Notes: generated by a model from the sequence alone, not told the origin. A DNA stretch of 29,982 bases from CAZAQB01 sp964487155 (GCA_964487155.1 CAZAQB010000027.1:1-29982), one strand, 5' to 3'; shown: positions 6,707 to 15,729, counted from the stretch's first letter. Numbers and translations: made by a program.

Positions 6707-7866
6707 GGCTGCACTACCTGCACTACGGGGCAGTGCCCTCCGAGGCCGCCAATGCCGTGCACGTGATGCGCATGTGCGGCGCCTTTGGCCGAGCCGGCCA
6801 CAAGGTGGAACTTCTGTGCCGCGACCCAGGCACGGCGGCGACGGATACGGAAATCTTCGAGGCCTACGGTGTGCCCGCCGGCGCATTCGGCCTGCACCGG
6901 CTGGACCCGGGGATGCGCTGGAGCGACCCCCTGCGGGCGCTGGCGGGAATGGCGCCAGCGGGGTTGACCTCCACCCCCCACCGGTTCGGCTGGCGGGTGG
7001 CCGCGGCGGGGCGTGGACTGCCGATACCGGAGCTGTACTACGGCCGTCACCCCCGCGCCCTGCTGGCGGTGGCCTCTGAAGGCCGGCCACTGGTGTATGA
7101 GAGCCACCAGCCACCTCACTCTGCGGCTCGCTGGAGGCTGGAACGCCAGCTCGTGGAGTCCCTCGCGTTCCGCCGGCTGGTGGTGATCTGCGAAGCGCTG
7201 CGGGACGAGTACCTGAGGCGGTTTCCCGAGCTGCCGCCGGAACAGGTCATCGTGGCCCACGACGCGGCCGACCCGGCGCCGCCGGCCGCACCCCGCGAAC
7301 CCTGGCCGGGTCGTTGGCAGGCGCCCCAGGTGGGCTACGTGGGCAGCCTCCTGCCCGGCAAGGGGGCGGAGCAGGCCGCTGCCCTGGCCCCGCTCCTGCC
7401 CCAGGTGGATTTCCACATCATCGGCGGCGAGCCATCCCTGGTGGCGGCGCTGCGCGCGACGTACGCCGCGCCCAACCTGCACTTCCACGGCCACCTGGCC
7501 CATGCCGAGCTCGCCAGCTGCTATGCCCGGCTGGAAGTGCTGCTGGCGCCCCTGCAGCCCCGCATCCTCACCCCGCGGGGCCGGGACATCGGGCGCTGGA
7601 CATCGCCGCTGAAGCTGTTCGAGTACATGGCCCAGGGCCGGCCCATCCTGGCCAGCAAGACGCCGGCAGTGAGCGCCATTCTGGACCATGACCGGACCGC
7701 CTGGCTGGTCCCCTGGGACGACCTGGCGGCCTGGCGCGAGGCTCTCACCGCTCTGCTGGACGACCCGGAGCGCCGGCAACGACTGGGCCGGCAGGCCCGG
7801 GAACGCTTCCTGGAGCGCCACACCTGGGACGCCCGGGCACGCCAGGTACTGTCGGGGCTGCCCTGA
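6703..7866 (+). CDS. GT4-family glycosyltransferase (second of a pair)
   Basis: A 387-residue GT-B glycosyltransferase. It begins at a GTG that overlaps the preceding TGA by four bases, so it is translationally coupled to the first enzyme. The N-terminus (EAANAVHVMRMCGAF) and the donor-domain motifs VGYVGSLLPGKG, FHIIGG and SPLKLFEYMAQGRPILAS are typical of the family. It probably adds a successive sugar in the same glycan pathway as its neighbour. It ends 12 bases from the convergent CinA-like gene. Donor and acceptor cannot be read from the sequence. Confidence 0.85.
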   Translation: MRLHYLHYGAVPSEAANAVHVMRMCGAFGRAGHKVELLCRDPGTAATDTEIFEAYGVPAGAFGLHRLDPGMRWSDPLRALAGMAPAGLTSTPHRFGWRVAAAGRGLPIPELYYGRHPRALLAVASEGRPLVYESHQPPHSAARWRLERQLVESLAFRRLVVICEALRDEYLRRFPELPPEQVIVAHDAADPAPPAAPREPWPGRWQAPQVGYVGSLLPGKGAEQAAALAPLLPQVDFHIIGGEPSLVAALRATYAAPNLHFHGHLAHAELASCYARLEVLLAPLQPRILTPRGRDIGRWTSPLKLFEYMAQGRPILASKTPAVSAILDHDRTAWLVPWDDLAAWREALTALLDDPERRQRLGRQARERFLERHTWDARARQVLSGLP

Positions 7867-7878
7867 GGCGGCGGCCGC

Positions 7879-8649
7879 TCAGTCCCGGCCGGCCGCCAGC
7901 ACCACGGTCTCCCACGGCAGCCCCAGGCGCTCCACTTCGGCGCGCAGTTCCGGCATGGCCTCCGCCACCTCCGCCGCCGGACCCCGCAGGCCCAGCTCCA
8001 GGCGGAACTCGCCGGGCTCGGCGCTGGGCAGGCAGGAGAGCTTGAGCTTCGGGTGGCGCTCGACGAAGGCCTCCATCAGGGGAATCACTTCGCTCTCCCT
8101 GGCCTGGACGGTGATGGCCTGCTCGGCCACGGCGCCGGGGGCGTGGAGGTGGCCGTAGCGGCTGTCCAGCACCCACTCCACCATCGGCCAGGCCATGCTC
8201 GGGAAGCCGGGCACGAAGTGGTGGTCTCGGACCGAGAAGCCGGGCACCCGGTTCACCGGGTTGGGGATGATCTCGGCGCCCTCCGGGAACTCCACCAGGC
8301 GCAGCCGCTGGGCCGGTTCGACGGGTCTGCCGAAGCGGGCCTCCAGCTCGGCCACGCCCTGGGGGTGGAAGGCCAGCCCCACCCCCAGGGCTTCGGCGGC
8401 GCACTGCCGGGTGCGGTCGTCGGGGGTGGCGCCGATGCCGCCGAAGCTGAACACGATGTCGCCGGCCGCCAGGGTCTCCCGCAGGCTGCGGGTGATGAGG
8501 GCGGGGTCGTCACCCAGGAAGCGCGCCCAGGCGAGTTCCATGCCGCGCTTGCCGAGCATGCGCACCACCTGGGGGAAGTGCTTGTCCTGGCGCTTGCCGG
8601 TGAGCAGCTCGTCGCCGATGACAATGACTCCGATGCGCCGCTCAGTCAT
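7879..8649 (-). CDS. CinA N-terminal (molybdopterin-binding-like) domain protein
   Basis: A 256-residue protein consisting of the MoaB/MogA-like domain of competence/damage-inducible protein A. Typical features are IVIGDELLTGKRQD near the N-terminus, the FSFGGIGATPDDRT loop and a GFSV/FVPGFPSMAW segment. The C-terminal nicotinamide-nucleotide amidase domain of full CinA is absent. Related stand-alone domains have been linked to nucleotide pyrophosphatase activity; the role here is not established. The ATG at 8649 is preceded by an excellent AGGAGG seven bases upstream, which fixes the start. The gene overlaps the end of the RND permease gene by eight bases, so it belongs to that operon, although a functional link is not obvious. 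Confidence 0.85.
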   Translation of the reverse strand: MTERRIGVIVIGDELLTGKRQDKHFPQVVRMLGKRGMELAWARFLGDDPALITRSLRETLAAGDIVFSFGGIGATPDDRTRQCAAEALGVGLAFHPQGVAELEARFGRPVEPAQRLRLVEFPEGAEIIPNPVNRVPGFSVRDHHFVPGFPSMAWPMVEWVLDSRYGHLHAPGAVAEQAITVQARESEVIPLMEAFVERHPKLKLSCLPSAEPGEFRLELGLRGPAAEVAEAMPELRAEVERLGLPWETVVLAAGRD

Positions 8650-11614
8650 GGGCACCCTCCTCCGCGCGCTGGTGGTGCAGCGGGTCATCCTCGGGCCAGC
8701 CTTCCGCCGGCGCCACCCGGTGGCCGGCCACGGACTCGTGCACCGACAGCAGGGCCGGCACCACGAACAGCACCAGCGCCGTGGCTCCCGCCAGGCCGAA
8801 GGAGATGGACACCGCCATGGGGATCAGGAACTGGGCCTGCAGCGAGGTCTCGAACAGCAGCGGCAGCAGGCCGCCGATGGTGGTGAGCGAGGTCAGCAGC
8901 ACCGCCCGCAGCCGCAGCCGGGCCGCCTCCACCAGGGCCTCGTCGACGGCCATGCCCCGCTCGCGGAGCTGCTTGTAGAAGGTCACCAGAATGATGGAAT
9001 CGTTCACGATGATGCCCATCAGCCCGAAGATGCCGAACAGCGACAGCAGCGTCACGTCAAGCCCCATCACGAAGTGGCCCAGCAGCGCCCCGATCAGCCC
9101 GAAGGGCATGATGGCCATGACCACCAGCGGCCAGCCGTAGGAGCCGAACACCCAGGCCAGGATCACATAGATCATGGCGAGGGCGAAGGCGGCGCCCCGG
9201 GCCATGTCGTCCAGGGTCTCGCGCTGCTCCCGGGCGCGGCCCTCGAAGGCGCTGTCGATGTTGTAGCGGTTGCGCAGCTCCGCCAGCAGCCCCTGGTCGA
9301 GCTCGGCCAGGATGCGGTTGGCATTGTTCAGCTGATTATCCACCTCGGCGGTCACCCGCACTGCCAGGCGGCCCTCCGCGTGGCGCAGGGCCTCGAAACC
9401 CTGCCGGGCATCCAGCTCCACCAGGGTGGACAGGGGGGCAAAGCCACCACTCGGGGTGCGCAGGCTCAGTTCGGCGAGGGAGTCCAGCCGGCCACGCTCG
9501 CGCTCCGGCAGGCGCACCCGTACCTCCACCTCGTCGCGGCCGTCCTGGAAGATCTGCACCAGCTCGCCGGCGTAGGCCGCCCGCAGCTGCCGGCCCACAT
9601 CGTCCACCGTCATGCCCAGCTCACGGGCCTCCGGGGTCAGCCGGTAGATCAGCTGCTGGCGGCCGTAAGGCAGATCGTCGGCGATCGCGCTGACCCCGGG
9701 GTAGCCCTCCAGCACCGTCTTCACCTGCTCGGCGGCCTGCTTCAGGATCTCCACCGGGGCGCCGGACATTTCCACGTCGATGGGGCTGCCGGGAGGGCCC
9801 TGGCGGGGCTCCCGGAACACCATTTCCTCAAGGCCGGGCACCCTGGGGAGCCGGGCCTGCCAGGCGCGGATGAACTCGGCGTTGCGCACCTCCCGAGCGT
9901 CCGGGGAGACCAGCTCCACCACCACCGATCCGAAGCGATCACCGGTGAGCAGCTCCCGGGGGTCGCCGCTGAAGGTGGTGCCCCGGCGGGTCACGGCGGC
10001 CACCACCAGCTCGCCGCCGAACTGCGCATCGGTATCCTGCACCGCCTGCTCCACCCGCTGCAGGTAGGCTTCCACCCGGTCGGCAGGCGTGCCCGCGGCG
10101 AAGCTCACGTTGCCGAACACCAGGTTGCCCTCCACGCTGGGGAAGAAGGTGAAGGCGAGCCGGCCGCCGGGCACCAGGGCCAGCGTGGCCGCCAGCACGC
10201 CCACCGCCAGGGCCAGGGTGGTCCAGCGATAACGGATGGCCTGCCGGGCCAGCGGCTGGAAGTGGTGGTCCCGGAAGCGGTTGAAGCCGGCGTCCAGGCG
10301 CCGGCGCACCGCACCCTCCTCGCCGCGCCTGGCCTTGGAGAAGGACCCCCGCAGGTGGCCCGGAAGCACCAGGAAGCTCTCCACCAGCGAGGCCACGATG
10401 ACGCAGATCACCACCAGCGGGATGTCGAACAGGATGGCGCCGATGATGCCGCTTACCGACATCAGCGGCAGGAAGGCGGCGATGGTGGTCAGCGACGAGG
10501 ACATCACCGGCGCCAGCATGCGCCGTGCACCGCCCTCGGCCGCCTGCAGGGCGCTCTCCCCCATCTCGTGGTGCGCCAGGGCGTCCTCCCCCACCACGAT
10601 GGCGTCGTCGACAATGATGCCCAGGCTCATGATCATGCCGAACAGGCTGACCATGTTGATGCTGCCGCCGATCAGGTAGAGCACCGCCAGGGCCGCCAGG
10701 AAGGAGGCGGGGATGCCCACTGTCACCCAGAACGCCACCCGGCCGTTCAGGAACAGGAACAGGATGGCCACCACCAGCACCAGGCCGCCGGCGCCGTTNN
10801 NNNNNNNNNNNNNNNNNNNNNNNNNNNNNNNNNNNNNNNNNNNNNNNNNNNNNNNNNNNNNNNNNNNNNNNNNNNNNNNNNNNNNNNNNNNNNNNNNNGA
10901 GAACCCGGTGACGTCTTCCCGCTCGTCCAGGCTGCGCAGCTGCCGGGCCACCTGGTCGTCGCCCACTTCACCGGCGGGGATGTCCCGGCTCTGGGCGGCC
11001 ACCCGGGCCGCCAGCCGATCCAGCGAGACGCCCAGATCACGCAGCCGCTCACCGCTCACGCCGATGGTGATCTCCTGTTCGGGGATGCCGTTGACGCTGA
11101 CCTTGGCCACGCCGCGGGCCAGCAACTCCGCTTCGCCCCGGCGGGCGATGGCACGCAGCGTCTGCCGGGGCACCTCGCCGCTGAACAGCACCCGGGCGAT
11201 GGGGCTGTAGCTGATGATGCGGGTGACCCGCGGATCCTCCGCCTCGGAGGGCAGGTTGCGCACCCGGGCGACCCGCTCCTCCACATCGGCGCGGGCGGAG
11301 GACATGTCGGTGCCCTCCTCGAACTCCAGGCTCAGCGAAGCCAGCCCCTCCACCGAGGTGGAGGTCATGCGCTTGAGGTTGTCGACGTCCCGGAGTTCGT
11401 CCTCCAGGGGCGTGGTGAGGCCCTCCTCCACGTCCTCGGCCGCAGCGCCGCGCCACTCCACCCGCACCTGGATGGTGGAAATGTCGAAGTTGGGGAAGAA
11501 CTGGGCATTGAGGCCGGCCAGGGCCCACAGCCCGGCGGCCATCATGCTCAGCATCAGCAGGTTGGAGGCCACCCGGTGGCGGGCGAAGCGGGCGAGGAAG
11601 TCGGTGCCGCTCAC
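8642..11614 (-). CDS. RND efflux transporter permease, interrupted by an assembly gap
   Basis: An AcrB-type resistance-nodulation-division inner-membrane proton antiporter. The N-terminal transmembrane helix (ASNLLMLSMMAAGLWALAG), the porter-domain region, GIIVDDAIVVGEDALAH (the double Asp of the TM4 proton relay) and the C-terminal TM cluster with GIIVNDSIILV are visible. The frame reads through 100 N at 10799-10898, giving 990 residues including unknowns. RND pumps usually have about 1020-1050, so the real gap probably hides around 100 residues of porter domain rather than 34. The start is a GTG at 11614, five bases after the adaptor stop; no better start exists before the first membrane helix. 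No outer-membrane TolC-like gene is in the window. The substrate is unknown. Confidence 0.9.
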   Translation of the reverse strand: MSGTDFLARFARHRVASNLLMLSMMAAGLWALAGLNAQFFPNFDISTIQVRVEWRGAAAEDVEEGLTTPLEDELRDVDNLKRMTSTSVEGLASLSLEFEEGTDMSSARADVEERVARVRNLPSEAEDPRVTRIISYSPIARVLFSGEVPRQTLRAIARRGEAELLARGVAKVSVNGIPEQEITIGVSGERLRDLGVSLDRLAARVAAQSRDIPAGEVGDDQVARQLRSLDEREDVTGFXXXXXXXXXXXXXXXXXXXXXXXXXXXXXXXXXXNGAGGLVLVVAILFLFLNGRVAFWVTVGIPASFLAALAVLYLIGGSINMVSLFGMIMSLGIIVDDAIVVGEDALAHHEMGESALQAAEGGARRMLAPVMSSSLTTIAAFLPLMSVSGIIGAILFDIPLVVICVIVASLVESFLVLPGHLRGSFSKARRGEEGAVRRRLDAGFNRFRDHHFQPLARQAIRYRWTTLALAVGVLAATLALVPGGRLAFTFFPSVEGNLVFGNVSFAAGTPADRVEAYLQRVEQAVQDTDAQFGGELVVAAVTRRGTTFSGDPRELLTGDRFGSVVVELVSPDAREVRNAEFIRAWQARLPRVPGLEEMVFREPRQGPPGSPIDVEMSGAPVEILKQAAEQVKTVLEGYPGVSAIADDLPYGRQQLIYRLTPEARELGMTVDDVGRQLRAAYAGELVQIFQDGRDEVEVRVRLPERERGRLDSLAELSLRTPSGGFAPLSTLVELDARQGFEALRHAEGRLAVRVTAEVDNQLNNANRILAELDQGLLAELRNRYNIDSAFEGRAREQRETLDDMARGAAFALAMIYVILAWVFGSYGWPLVVMAIMPFGLIGALLGHFVMGLDVTLLSLFGIFGLMGIIVNDSIILVTFYKQLRERGMAVDEALVEAARLRLRAVLLTSLTTIGGLLPLLFETSLQAQFLIPMAVSISFGLAGATALVLFVVPALLSVHESVAGHRVAPAEGWPEDDPLHHQRAEEGAHD
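10799..10898. other. Assembly gap of 100 N
   Basis: Exactly 100 ambiguous bases, the conventional placeholder for a gap of unknown length. It falls inside the RND permease gene. The flanking frames stay in register across 100 bases, which would happen by chance one time in three. Confidence 0.98.
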
Positions 11615-11618
11615 GGCC

Positions 11619-12869
11619 TCAGCGGTCCTCGACGATCTGCACCCGCAGGCCGTCGGTGGCCTCGGGAAGCTGGGTCGTGACGATGCGCTCGCCGGCGCGC
11701 AACGCATCCGAGCGCACCAGGGCCCGGGGAGTGCCGTCCGGGCCGGGCGCCTCCCCCAGGCGCTCCACGCTCACCGCCGCCAGGCGCCCGTCCTGCACCC
11801 GGTACAGCCGGTCGATGCCGTACAAGGCCTGGAAGGGCACGGCGATGCTGCCCGCCACCGGCGGCAGACGCAGGCTCACTGAGGCGAACCGCCCCAGGGC
11901 CACCCGCGGCTCGCCGCCCTGCACCTGGAAGATTGCCTCCACGCCAGCCGCGCCGGCCACCGTCAGGCCCGCCAGGCGCACCAGGCGCACCTGCAGCGCC
12001 CGGCCGTCCACTCGGGCCACCGCCTCCAGCGCCCGGCCTTCGGCCAGGGCCTCCCGGACCCGCGCCACATGGGCCGCCGGCAGGGTCGCCCGCACTTCCA
12101 GATCCGCCGTGTCGTAGACCGTCAGCAGCGCATCCCCCGGCCGCACCCGGCCACCGGCCGCCACCTCCACGGAGGCCGCCCGGCCGTCGAAAGGCGCGCT
12201 GATCCGGGTGCGGGCCAGATCCCGCCGGGCCGTGTCCAGTGCCGCCCGGGCCCGTTCCAGGCGCGCTTCCAGGGCGCCGATGCGGGCCTCGAAGGTGGCC
12301 ACGGTCTCTTCGCGCAGGGTCAGCGCCAGCTCCTGGCGGGCCAGCTCCCGGCGGGCGGCGTCCACGGCGGCCGCGGAGCTGAGCTCCCTGGCGGCCAGGT
12401 CCTCCTGGCGGGCCACCTCCCGGCGCGCGAGCTCCAGCAGCCGCTGCTCGTCGTCCACGGCCTGCCGGTCGTAGCGGTGGCGCGCACGCTCGGCCCGCAG
12501 CTGAGCTTCCAGCTCCGCCACGTCCGCCTCCCGCTGGCGCACGGCGAGCCGGGCGTCGGCGTCGTCCAGCCGCACCAGCAGCTCCCCCCGGACGAAGGTC
12601 TGCCCGTCGCGCACCGGCACGGCCAGCACATCGGCGGTGAGCGCCGCGTTGAGCCGGGTCCGGGACGGGGACTCCAATCGGCCGTAGAGGCGCACCACGG
12701 GGCTATGCGGGGCCGGATTGACTGCCATGGCGCCGACGCTGCGCACCGGCTCCCGGGCCGGCTCGCTCTGGGTCTCGGGCCGGGTCGCCACCAGGGCCCC
12801 CACCACCGCCGCCGACAGCAGCAGGATCACCAGGGGCAGCAAGAGGCGCAGCAGCTGGAATCGGGTCAT
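11619..12869 (-). CDS. RND periplasmic adaptor (HlyD/MFP family)
   Basis: A 416-residue membrane-fusion protein that links the inner-membrane RND pump to an outer-membrane channel. An N-terminal anchor (FQLLRLLLPLVILLLSAAVVGALV, given here only as a span of residues 4-27) is followed by a first lipoyl half ending in LLVRLDDADARLAV, a long Ala/Arg/Glu-rich coiled-coil hairpin at about residues 110-210, and the second lipoyl half (RISAPFDGRAASV). A beta-barrel and membrane-proximal domain follow. The Met at 12869 was chosen because it directly precedes the anchor and has AAGGA about ten bases upstream. The permease starts five bases after its stop, so the two form one pump unit. Confidence 0.88.
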   Translation of the reverse strand: MTRFQLLRLLLPLVILLLSAAVVGALVATRPETQSEPAREPVRSVGAMAVNPAPHSPVVRLYGRLESPSRTRLNAALTADVLAVPVRDGQTFVRGELLVRLDDADARLAVRQREADVAELEAQLRAERARHRYDRQAVDDEQRLLELARREVARQEDLAARELSSAAAVDAARRELARQELALTLREETVATFEARIGALEARLERARAALDTARRDLARTRISAPFDGRAASVEVAAGGRVRPGDALLTVYDTADLEVRATLPAAHVARVREALAEGRALEAVARVDGRALQVRLVRLAGLTVAGAAGVEAIFQVQGGEPRVALGRFASVSLRLPPVAGSIAVPFQALYGIDRLYRVQDGRLAAVSVERLGEAPGPDGTPRALVRSDALRAGERIVTTQLPEATDGLRVQIVEDR

Positions 12870-12907
12870 CGAGGCGGCATCCTTCGTGGACGGGGCGGGC
12901 GAGTCCG

Positions 12908-13888
12908 TCAGATGTGGTTCCAGAGGCTGAGCCCCGCCGGCTGCCACGAAAGGTAGACCTGGCGCTCCACGTAGGGGTTCGGGTGGCGGCGAAAATGGTG
13001 GCGCAACAGCGTCACCGGCACGATGAGAGGCACCAGCCCCCGGCGGTAGTCATGGATCAGCTCCACCAGCTCGGCCTTGTCGCCCGCCTCCAGGCTGCGC
13101 TTGAGATAGCCCATCAGGTGGAACAGCACATCGGTGTGCCGGCGCCGGGTGGCCCGGTAGGACAGCGCGGCCATGAAGCGCTCTCCGTACTCCCGTGCGA
13201 GCGCCTCCGGATCCCGTTCGCCGGCCGATGCCACCAGCCGGCCGAGTTCCCGCAGGCGCTCCTGGCCGTGGGCCATGAGCACCAGCTTGTGGCGAGTATG
13301 GAAGTCCACCAGGCGCTCGGCACTGGCGCCTGCCGCCAGCAGCTCCTGCCAGCGCCGGTAGGCGTACACCCGTTCGACGAAGCTCTCGCGCAGCACCGGG
13401 TCGTTGAGCCGGCCCTCTTCCTCCACCGGCAGCAGCGGCTGGGCCGCCATGAACGCGGCGGCATAGAGCCCCCGGCCGTTGCGGGCGGCGCCGCCGCCCC
13501 GGGCGTAGACCCGCACCCGCTCCATGCCGCAGCTGGGGGAGCGGCTCTTCAGCACATAGCCGCTGATGTCCGGCAACTCCGCCGCCATACGCCGGCCGCA
13601 GTCGGTAAGCGCATCGGTGACGTCCAGCTCCGGGGTGCGGCTGCCCACCGCCCGGGGCGCCTCCGGGGAACCCTCCAGGCGGATCGGCTGGCGCGGCACT
13701 CCCAGGCCGATGGCCACCTCCGGACACACCGGCACCAGCTGGAAGTACCGGGGCAGCAGATCGGCCACGAACGAGCTGCGCTTGTGGCCCGCGTCATAGC
13801 GCACGCTCTCCCCCAGCAGGCAGGCACTGACGCCGAGCCGGATCGTGCCCTCCGGGCGCGGCGGCTGCTGGCTTGCAGGATCGTTCAT
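12908..13888 (-). CDS. DUF523/DUF1722 two-domain protein (YbgA-type)
   Basis: A 326-residue cytosolic protein. The N-terminal half is DUF523, with conserved cysteines in SACLLG (C23), VPVCPE (C55) and SPSCG (C120). Characterised DUF523 members (TudS, thiouracil desulfidase) use three cysteines to hold a [4Fe-4S] cluster, so a cluster here is a reasonable inference. The C-terminal half (from about residue 195, FHTRHKLVLMAHG onward) is DUF1722, the YbgA domain of unknown function. The ATG at 13888 is the only start giving a short family-like N-terminus. It is the first gene of the minus-strand run and lies 38 bases before the RND adaptor gene. The substrate is not known. Confidence 0.85.
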   Translation of the reverse strand: MNDPASQQPPRPEGTIRLGVSACLLGESVRYDAGHKRSSFVADLLPRYFQLVPVCPEVAIGLGVPRQPIRLEGSPEAPRAVGSRTPELDVTDALTDCGRRMAAELPDISGYVLKSRSPSCGMERVRVYARGGGAARNGRGLYAAAFMAAQPLLPVEEEGRLNDPVLRESFVERVYAYRRWQELLAAGASAERLVDFHTRHKLVLMAHGQERLRELGRLVASAGERDPEALAREYGERFMAALSYRATRRRHTDVLFHLMGYLKRSLEAGDKAELVELIHDYRRGLVPLIVPVTLLRHHFRRHPNPYVERQVYLSWQPAGLSLWNHI

Positions 13889-14232
13889 GGGACGCTGGAC
13901 CGGAGATTTCGAAACTGCTCGGAGCGGGCCGCTGACGGGAGACAGCGGGGCGACCAGGCCGGGGCTGCGCGCACCGGAGGGCGGCTAGTTTAACAGCCTG
14001 CTCGCCGAGCGCAGCCATGGGCGGGGAGCCGATCATGTCTGTCTCTCAGCTTCTCGGCTGATCGCCGCTTGACGGCGCTCCTCGGCGCTCGATCGGCCCG
14101 GGGGCGGGCCTCCCGCAGGGAGCTGGCAGCGGAGCACCGGAGGTTGGCGAAAGTGCCCCCCCACGTTTCTCCGCAACGTGGGGCTACGGGGGCGGGGCAG
14201 GGCACAGCGACTTCAATTTTACCGGCCCCCCT
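13889..14232. other. Intergenic region upstream of the DUF523 gene
   Basis: About 344 bases with no convincing gene. It holds a REP-type hairpin at 14159-14187 and must contain the promoter of the minus-strand operon that starts at 13888, but no clear -35/-10 pair could be picked out. Confidence 0.6.
14159..14187 (-). repeat. REP-type hairpin, GCGRAGA-loop family, copy 1
   Basis: On the minus strand a GTAG foot (14187-14184) leads directly into a perfect 9-bp stem, CCCCACGTT/AACGTGGGG, with loop GCGGAGA. Related hairpins lie at 21136-21162 and 21244-21272. It lies about 45 bases past the stop of the HAD phosphatase gene, where such elements commonly act on transcript ends. Confidence 0.75.
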
Positions 14233-14946
14233 TCAGGGAGCGAGCAGACGCGCCAGCGAGGCCAGGTCCGCCAGTTCCACATGGGGAAGGTGTTCCTGCC
14301 CCGCCGGCCAGGGCGAGCGGTCGCGGTTCAGCCACACTGGCACCATGCCATGGGTGGCGGCCCCCACCACGTCACTCTCCACCTCGTCGCCCACGTGGGC
14401 CACGGCGCCAGGCGCCACGCCCGCCCGGGAGCAGGCCGCCTCGAAGATCAGGTGAGAGGGTTTGGCCGCGCCCACCTCCACCGCCGACAGGGAGAAATCG
14501 AAGTAGGCGCCCAGCCCCACCCGGCGCAGGTCGGCATTGCCGTTGGTCACCGCCCCCAGCACGAAGCGGCCCCGCAATGCCTCCAGAGTGGGCCGGACGT
14601 CCTCGTAGAGCACCACGTCGTGGCGCGCGTCCAGGAACACCCGGAACGCCTCCTCCACCAGCGAGTCCCCGTAGCCGCTGTCGCGGGCCACCTGGGCCAG
14701 GGCCGCCCGGCGCAGCTCGGTGACATTGTGGCGCAGCTCCGGGCGCTGTTCCGCGAGCCGGGAGCGCAGCTCGCGCACCTGCTCGACGGAATAGCGCCGG
14801 GCCGCCTCGGGGTAGTGCTTCTCCAGGAACCCATGGGTGAGTTCCTCGGCCCGGACGATGACGTGGCTCAGGTCCCAGAGGGTGAAGTCCAGATCGAAAG
14901 TGACCGCCCTCACGCGGCCCGGATCCAGCAGGCCGGGGGCGTTCAC
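14233..14946 (-). CDS. HAD-family phosphatase, YigB-like
   Basis: A 237-residue haloacid-dehalogenase hydrolase. Motif I is TFDLDFTLW (nucleophile and acid-base Asp pair), motif II VTNGNADL, motif III a Lys in AAKPSHLIFEAA, and motif IV HVGDEVESDVVGA. The TNGNA signature and alpha-helical cap resemble YigB, a phosphatase acting on FMN and on the riboflavin precursor 5-amino-6-(5-phosphoribitylamino)uracil. I place the start at the GTG at 14946, which overlaps the dnaQ stop by four bases (GTGA) and has GAGG eight bases upstream. An ATG at 14982 would add 12 residues. It is co-transcribed with dnaQ. Confidence 0.78.
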   Translation of the reverse strand: MNAPGLLDPGRVRAVTFDLDFTLWDLSHVIVRAEELTHGFLEKHYPEAARRYSVEQVRELRSRLAEQRPELRHNVTELRRAALAQVARDSGYGDSLVEEAFRVFLDARHDVVLYEDVRPTLEALRGRFVLGAVTNGNADLRRVGLGAYFDFSLSAVEVGAAKPSHLIFEAACSRAGVAPGAVAHVGDEVESDVVGAATHGMVPVWLNRDRSPWPAGQEHLPHVELADLASLARLLAP

Positions 14947-15680
14947 GGGCCGGCCTCGGGCGGCATGTCCAGGGTGCGCCACCGGCAGGGGCTGCCGAGC
15001 GCCTCGTCGAGGCGCTCCACCCAGGCCTGGTGGGCGGCCAGTTCCTCAGGACTCGGCTCCGGCACCGCCAGGCGGGGCCGGTCTGCAGGCAGCGGCCGGG
15101 GCGCCTCGGCTGCGCCGGCGGCGCCCGCGGCGCCGCCCCGGGTATCCAGGCCGAGACTGCCCTGGCCGCCGGTCATCGCCAGGTAGACGTCCGCCAGCAG
15201 CTCGGCGTCCAGCAGGGCGCCGTGCAGTTCCCGGCCGGAGTTGTCCACCTGGTAGCGTTTGCACAGGGCGTCCAGGCTGTTGCGCTGGCCCGGGTGCAGG
15301 GTACGGGCCTTGGCCAGGGTGTCGGTCACCGTGGCGTAGTCCGCCACCCCACCCCACTGGGCCCCCAGGCGGGCCAGTTCCGCATCCAGGAAGCCGACGT
15401 CGAAAGGTGCGTTGTGGATCACCAGTTCGGCGCCGCGGATGAAGTCCAGGAACTCCTCCACCACTTCGTGGAAGTGCGGCTTGTCGGCCAGGAAGCGGTC
15501 ATCCAGGCCGTGCACCTCGACGGCACCGGGATCCACCGGCCGGCCCGGATTCAGGTAGTGGTGAAAGCGCCGGCCGCTGGGCCGGCGGTGCACCAGCTCC
15601 AGGCAGCCGATCTCGATGATGCGGTGGCCCTCGGCGGGCTCCAGGCCGGTGGTCTCGGTGTCCAGGATGACGTGCCGCAT
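14943..15680 (-). CDS. dnaQ: DNA polymerase III epsilon subunit (3'-5' proofreading exonuclease)
   Basis: A 245-residue DEDDh exonuclease, the proofreading subunit of the replicative polymerase. Exo I is DTETTG with D7 and E9, Exo II is HNAPFDVGFLDAEL, and Exo III is HGALLDAELLADVYL with the catalytic His-Asp pair. Length matches E. coli DnaQ (243). A low-complexity Gly/Ala linker follows the catalytic domain, then a C-terminal segment expected to bind the polymerase alpha subunit. The ATG at 15680 has TGGAG about ten bases upstream. The gene lies next to rnhA in the same direction; in E. coli the two are divergent, so the arrangement differs. Confidence 0.93.
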   Translation of the reverse strand: MRHVILDTETTGLEPAEGHRIIEIGCLELVHRRPSGRRFHHYLNPGRPVDPGAVEVHGLDDRFLADKPHFHEVVEEFLDFIRGAELVIHNAPFDVGFLDAELARLGAQWGGVADYATVTDTLAKARTLHPGQRNSLDALCKRYQVDNSGRELHGALLDAELLADVYLAMTGGQGSLGLDTRGGAAGAAGAAEAPRPLPADRPRLAVPEPSPEELAAHQAWVERLDEALGSPCRWRTLDMPPEAGP

Positions 15681-15729
15681 GCCCGGTCGCTCCAGAGTCT
15701 TGCGCAAAGGGTGCGTCAGGCGTGCCGGG

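Noticed and set aside
8195..11680. Very long plus-strand open frame opposite the RND permease and CinA genes
   Set aside because: The product is low-complexity His/Gln/Gly-rich and reads across the N run. The minus strand encodes a well-conserved RND pump.
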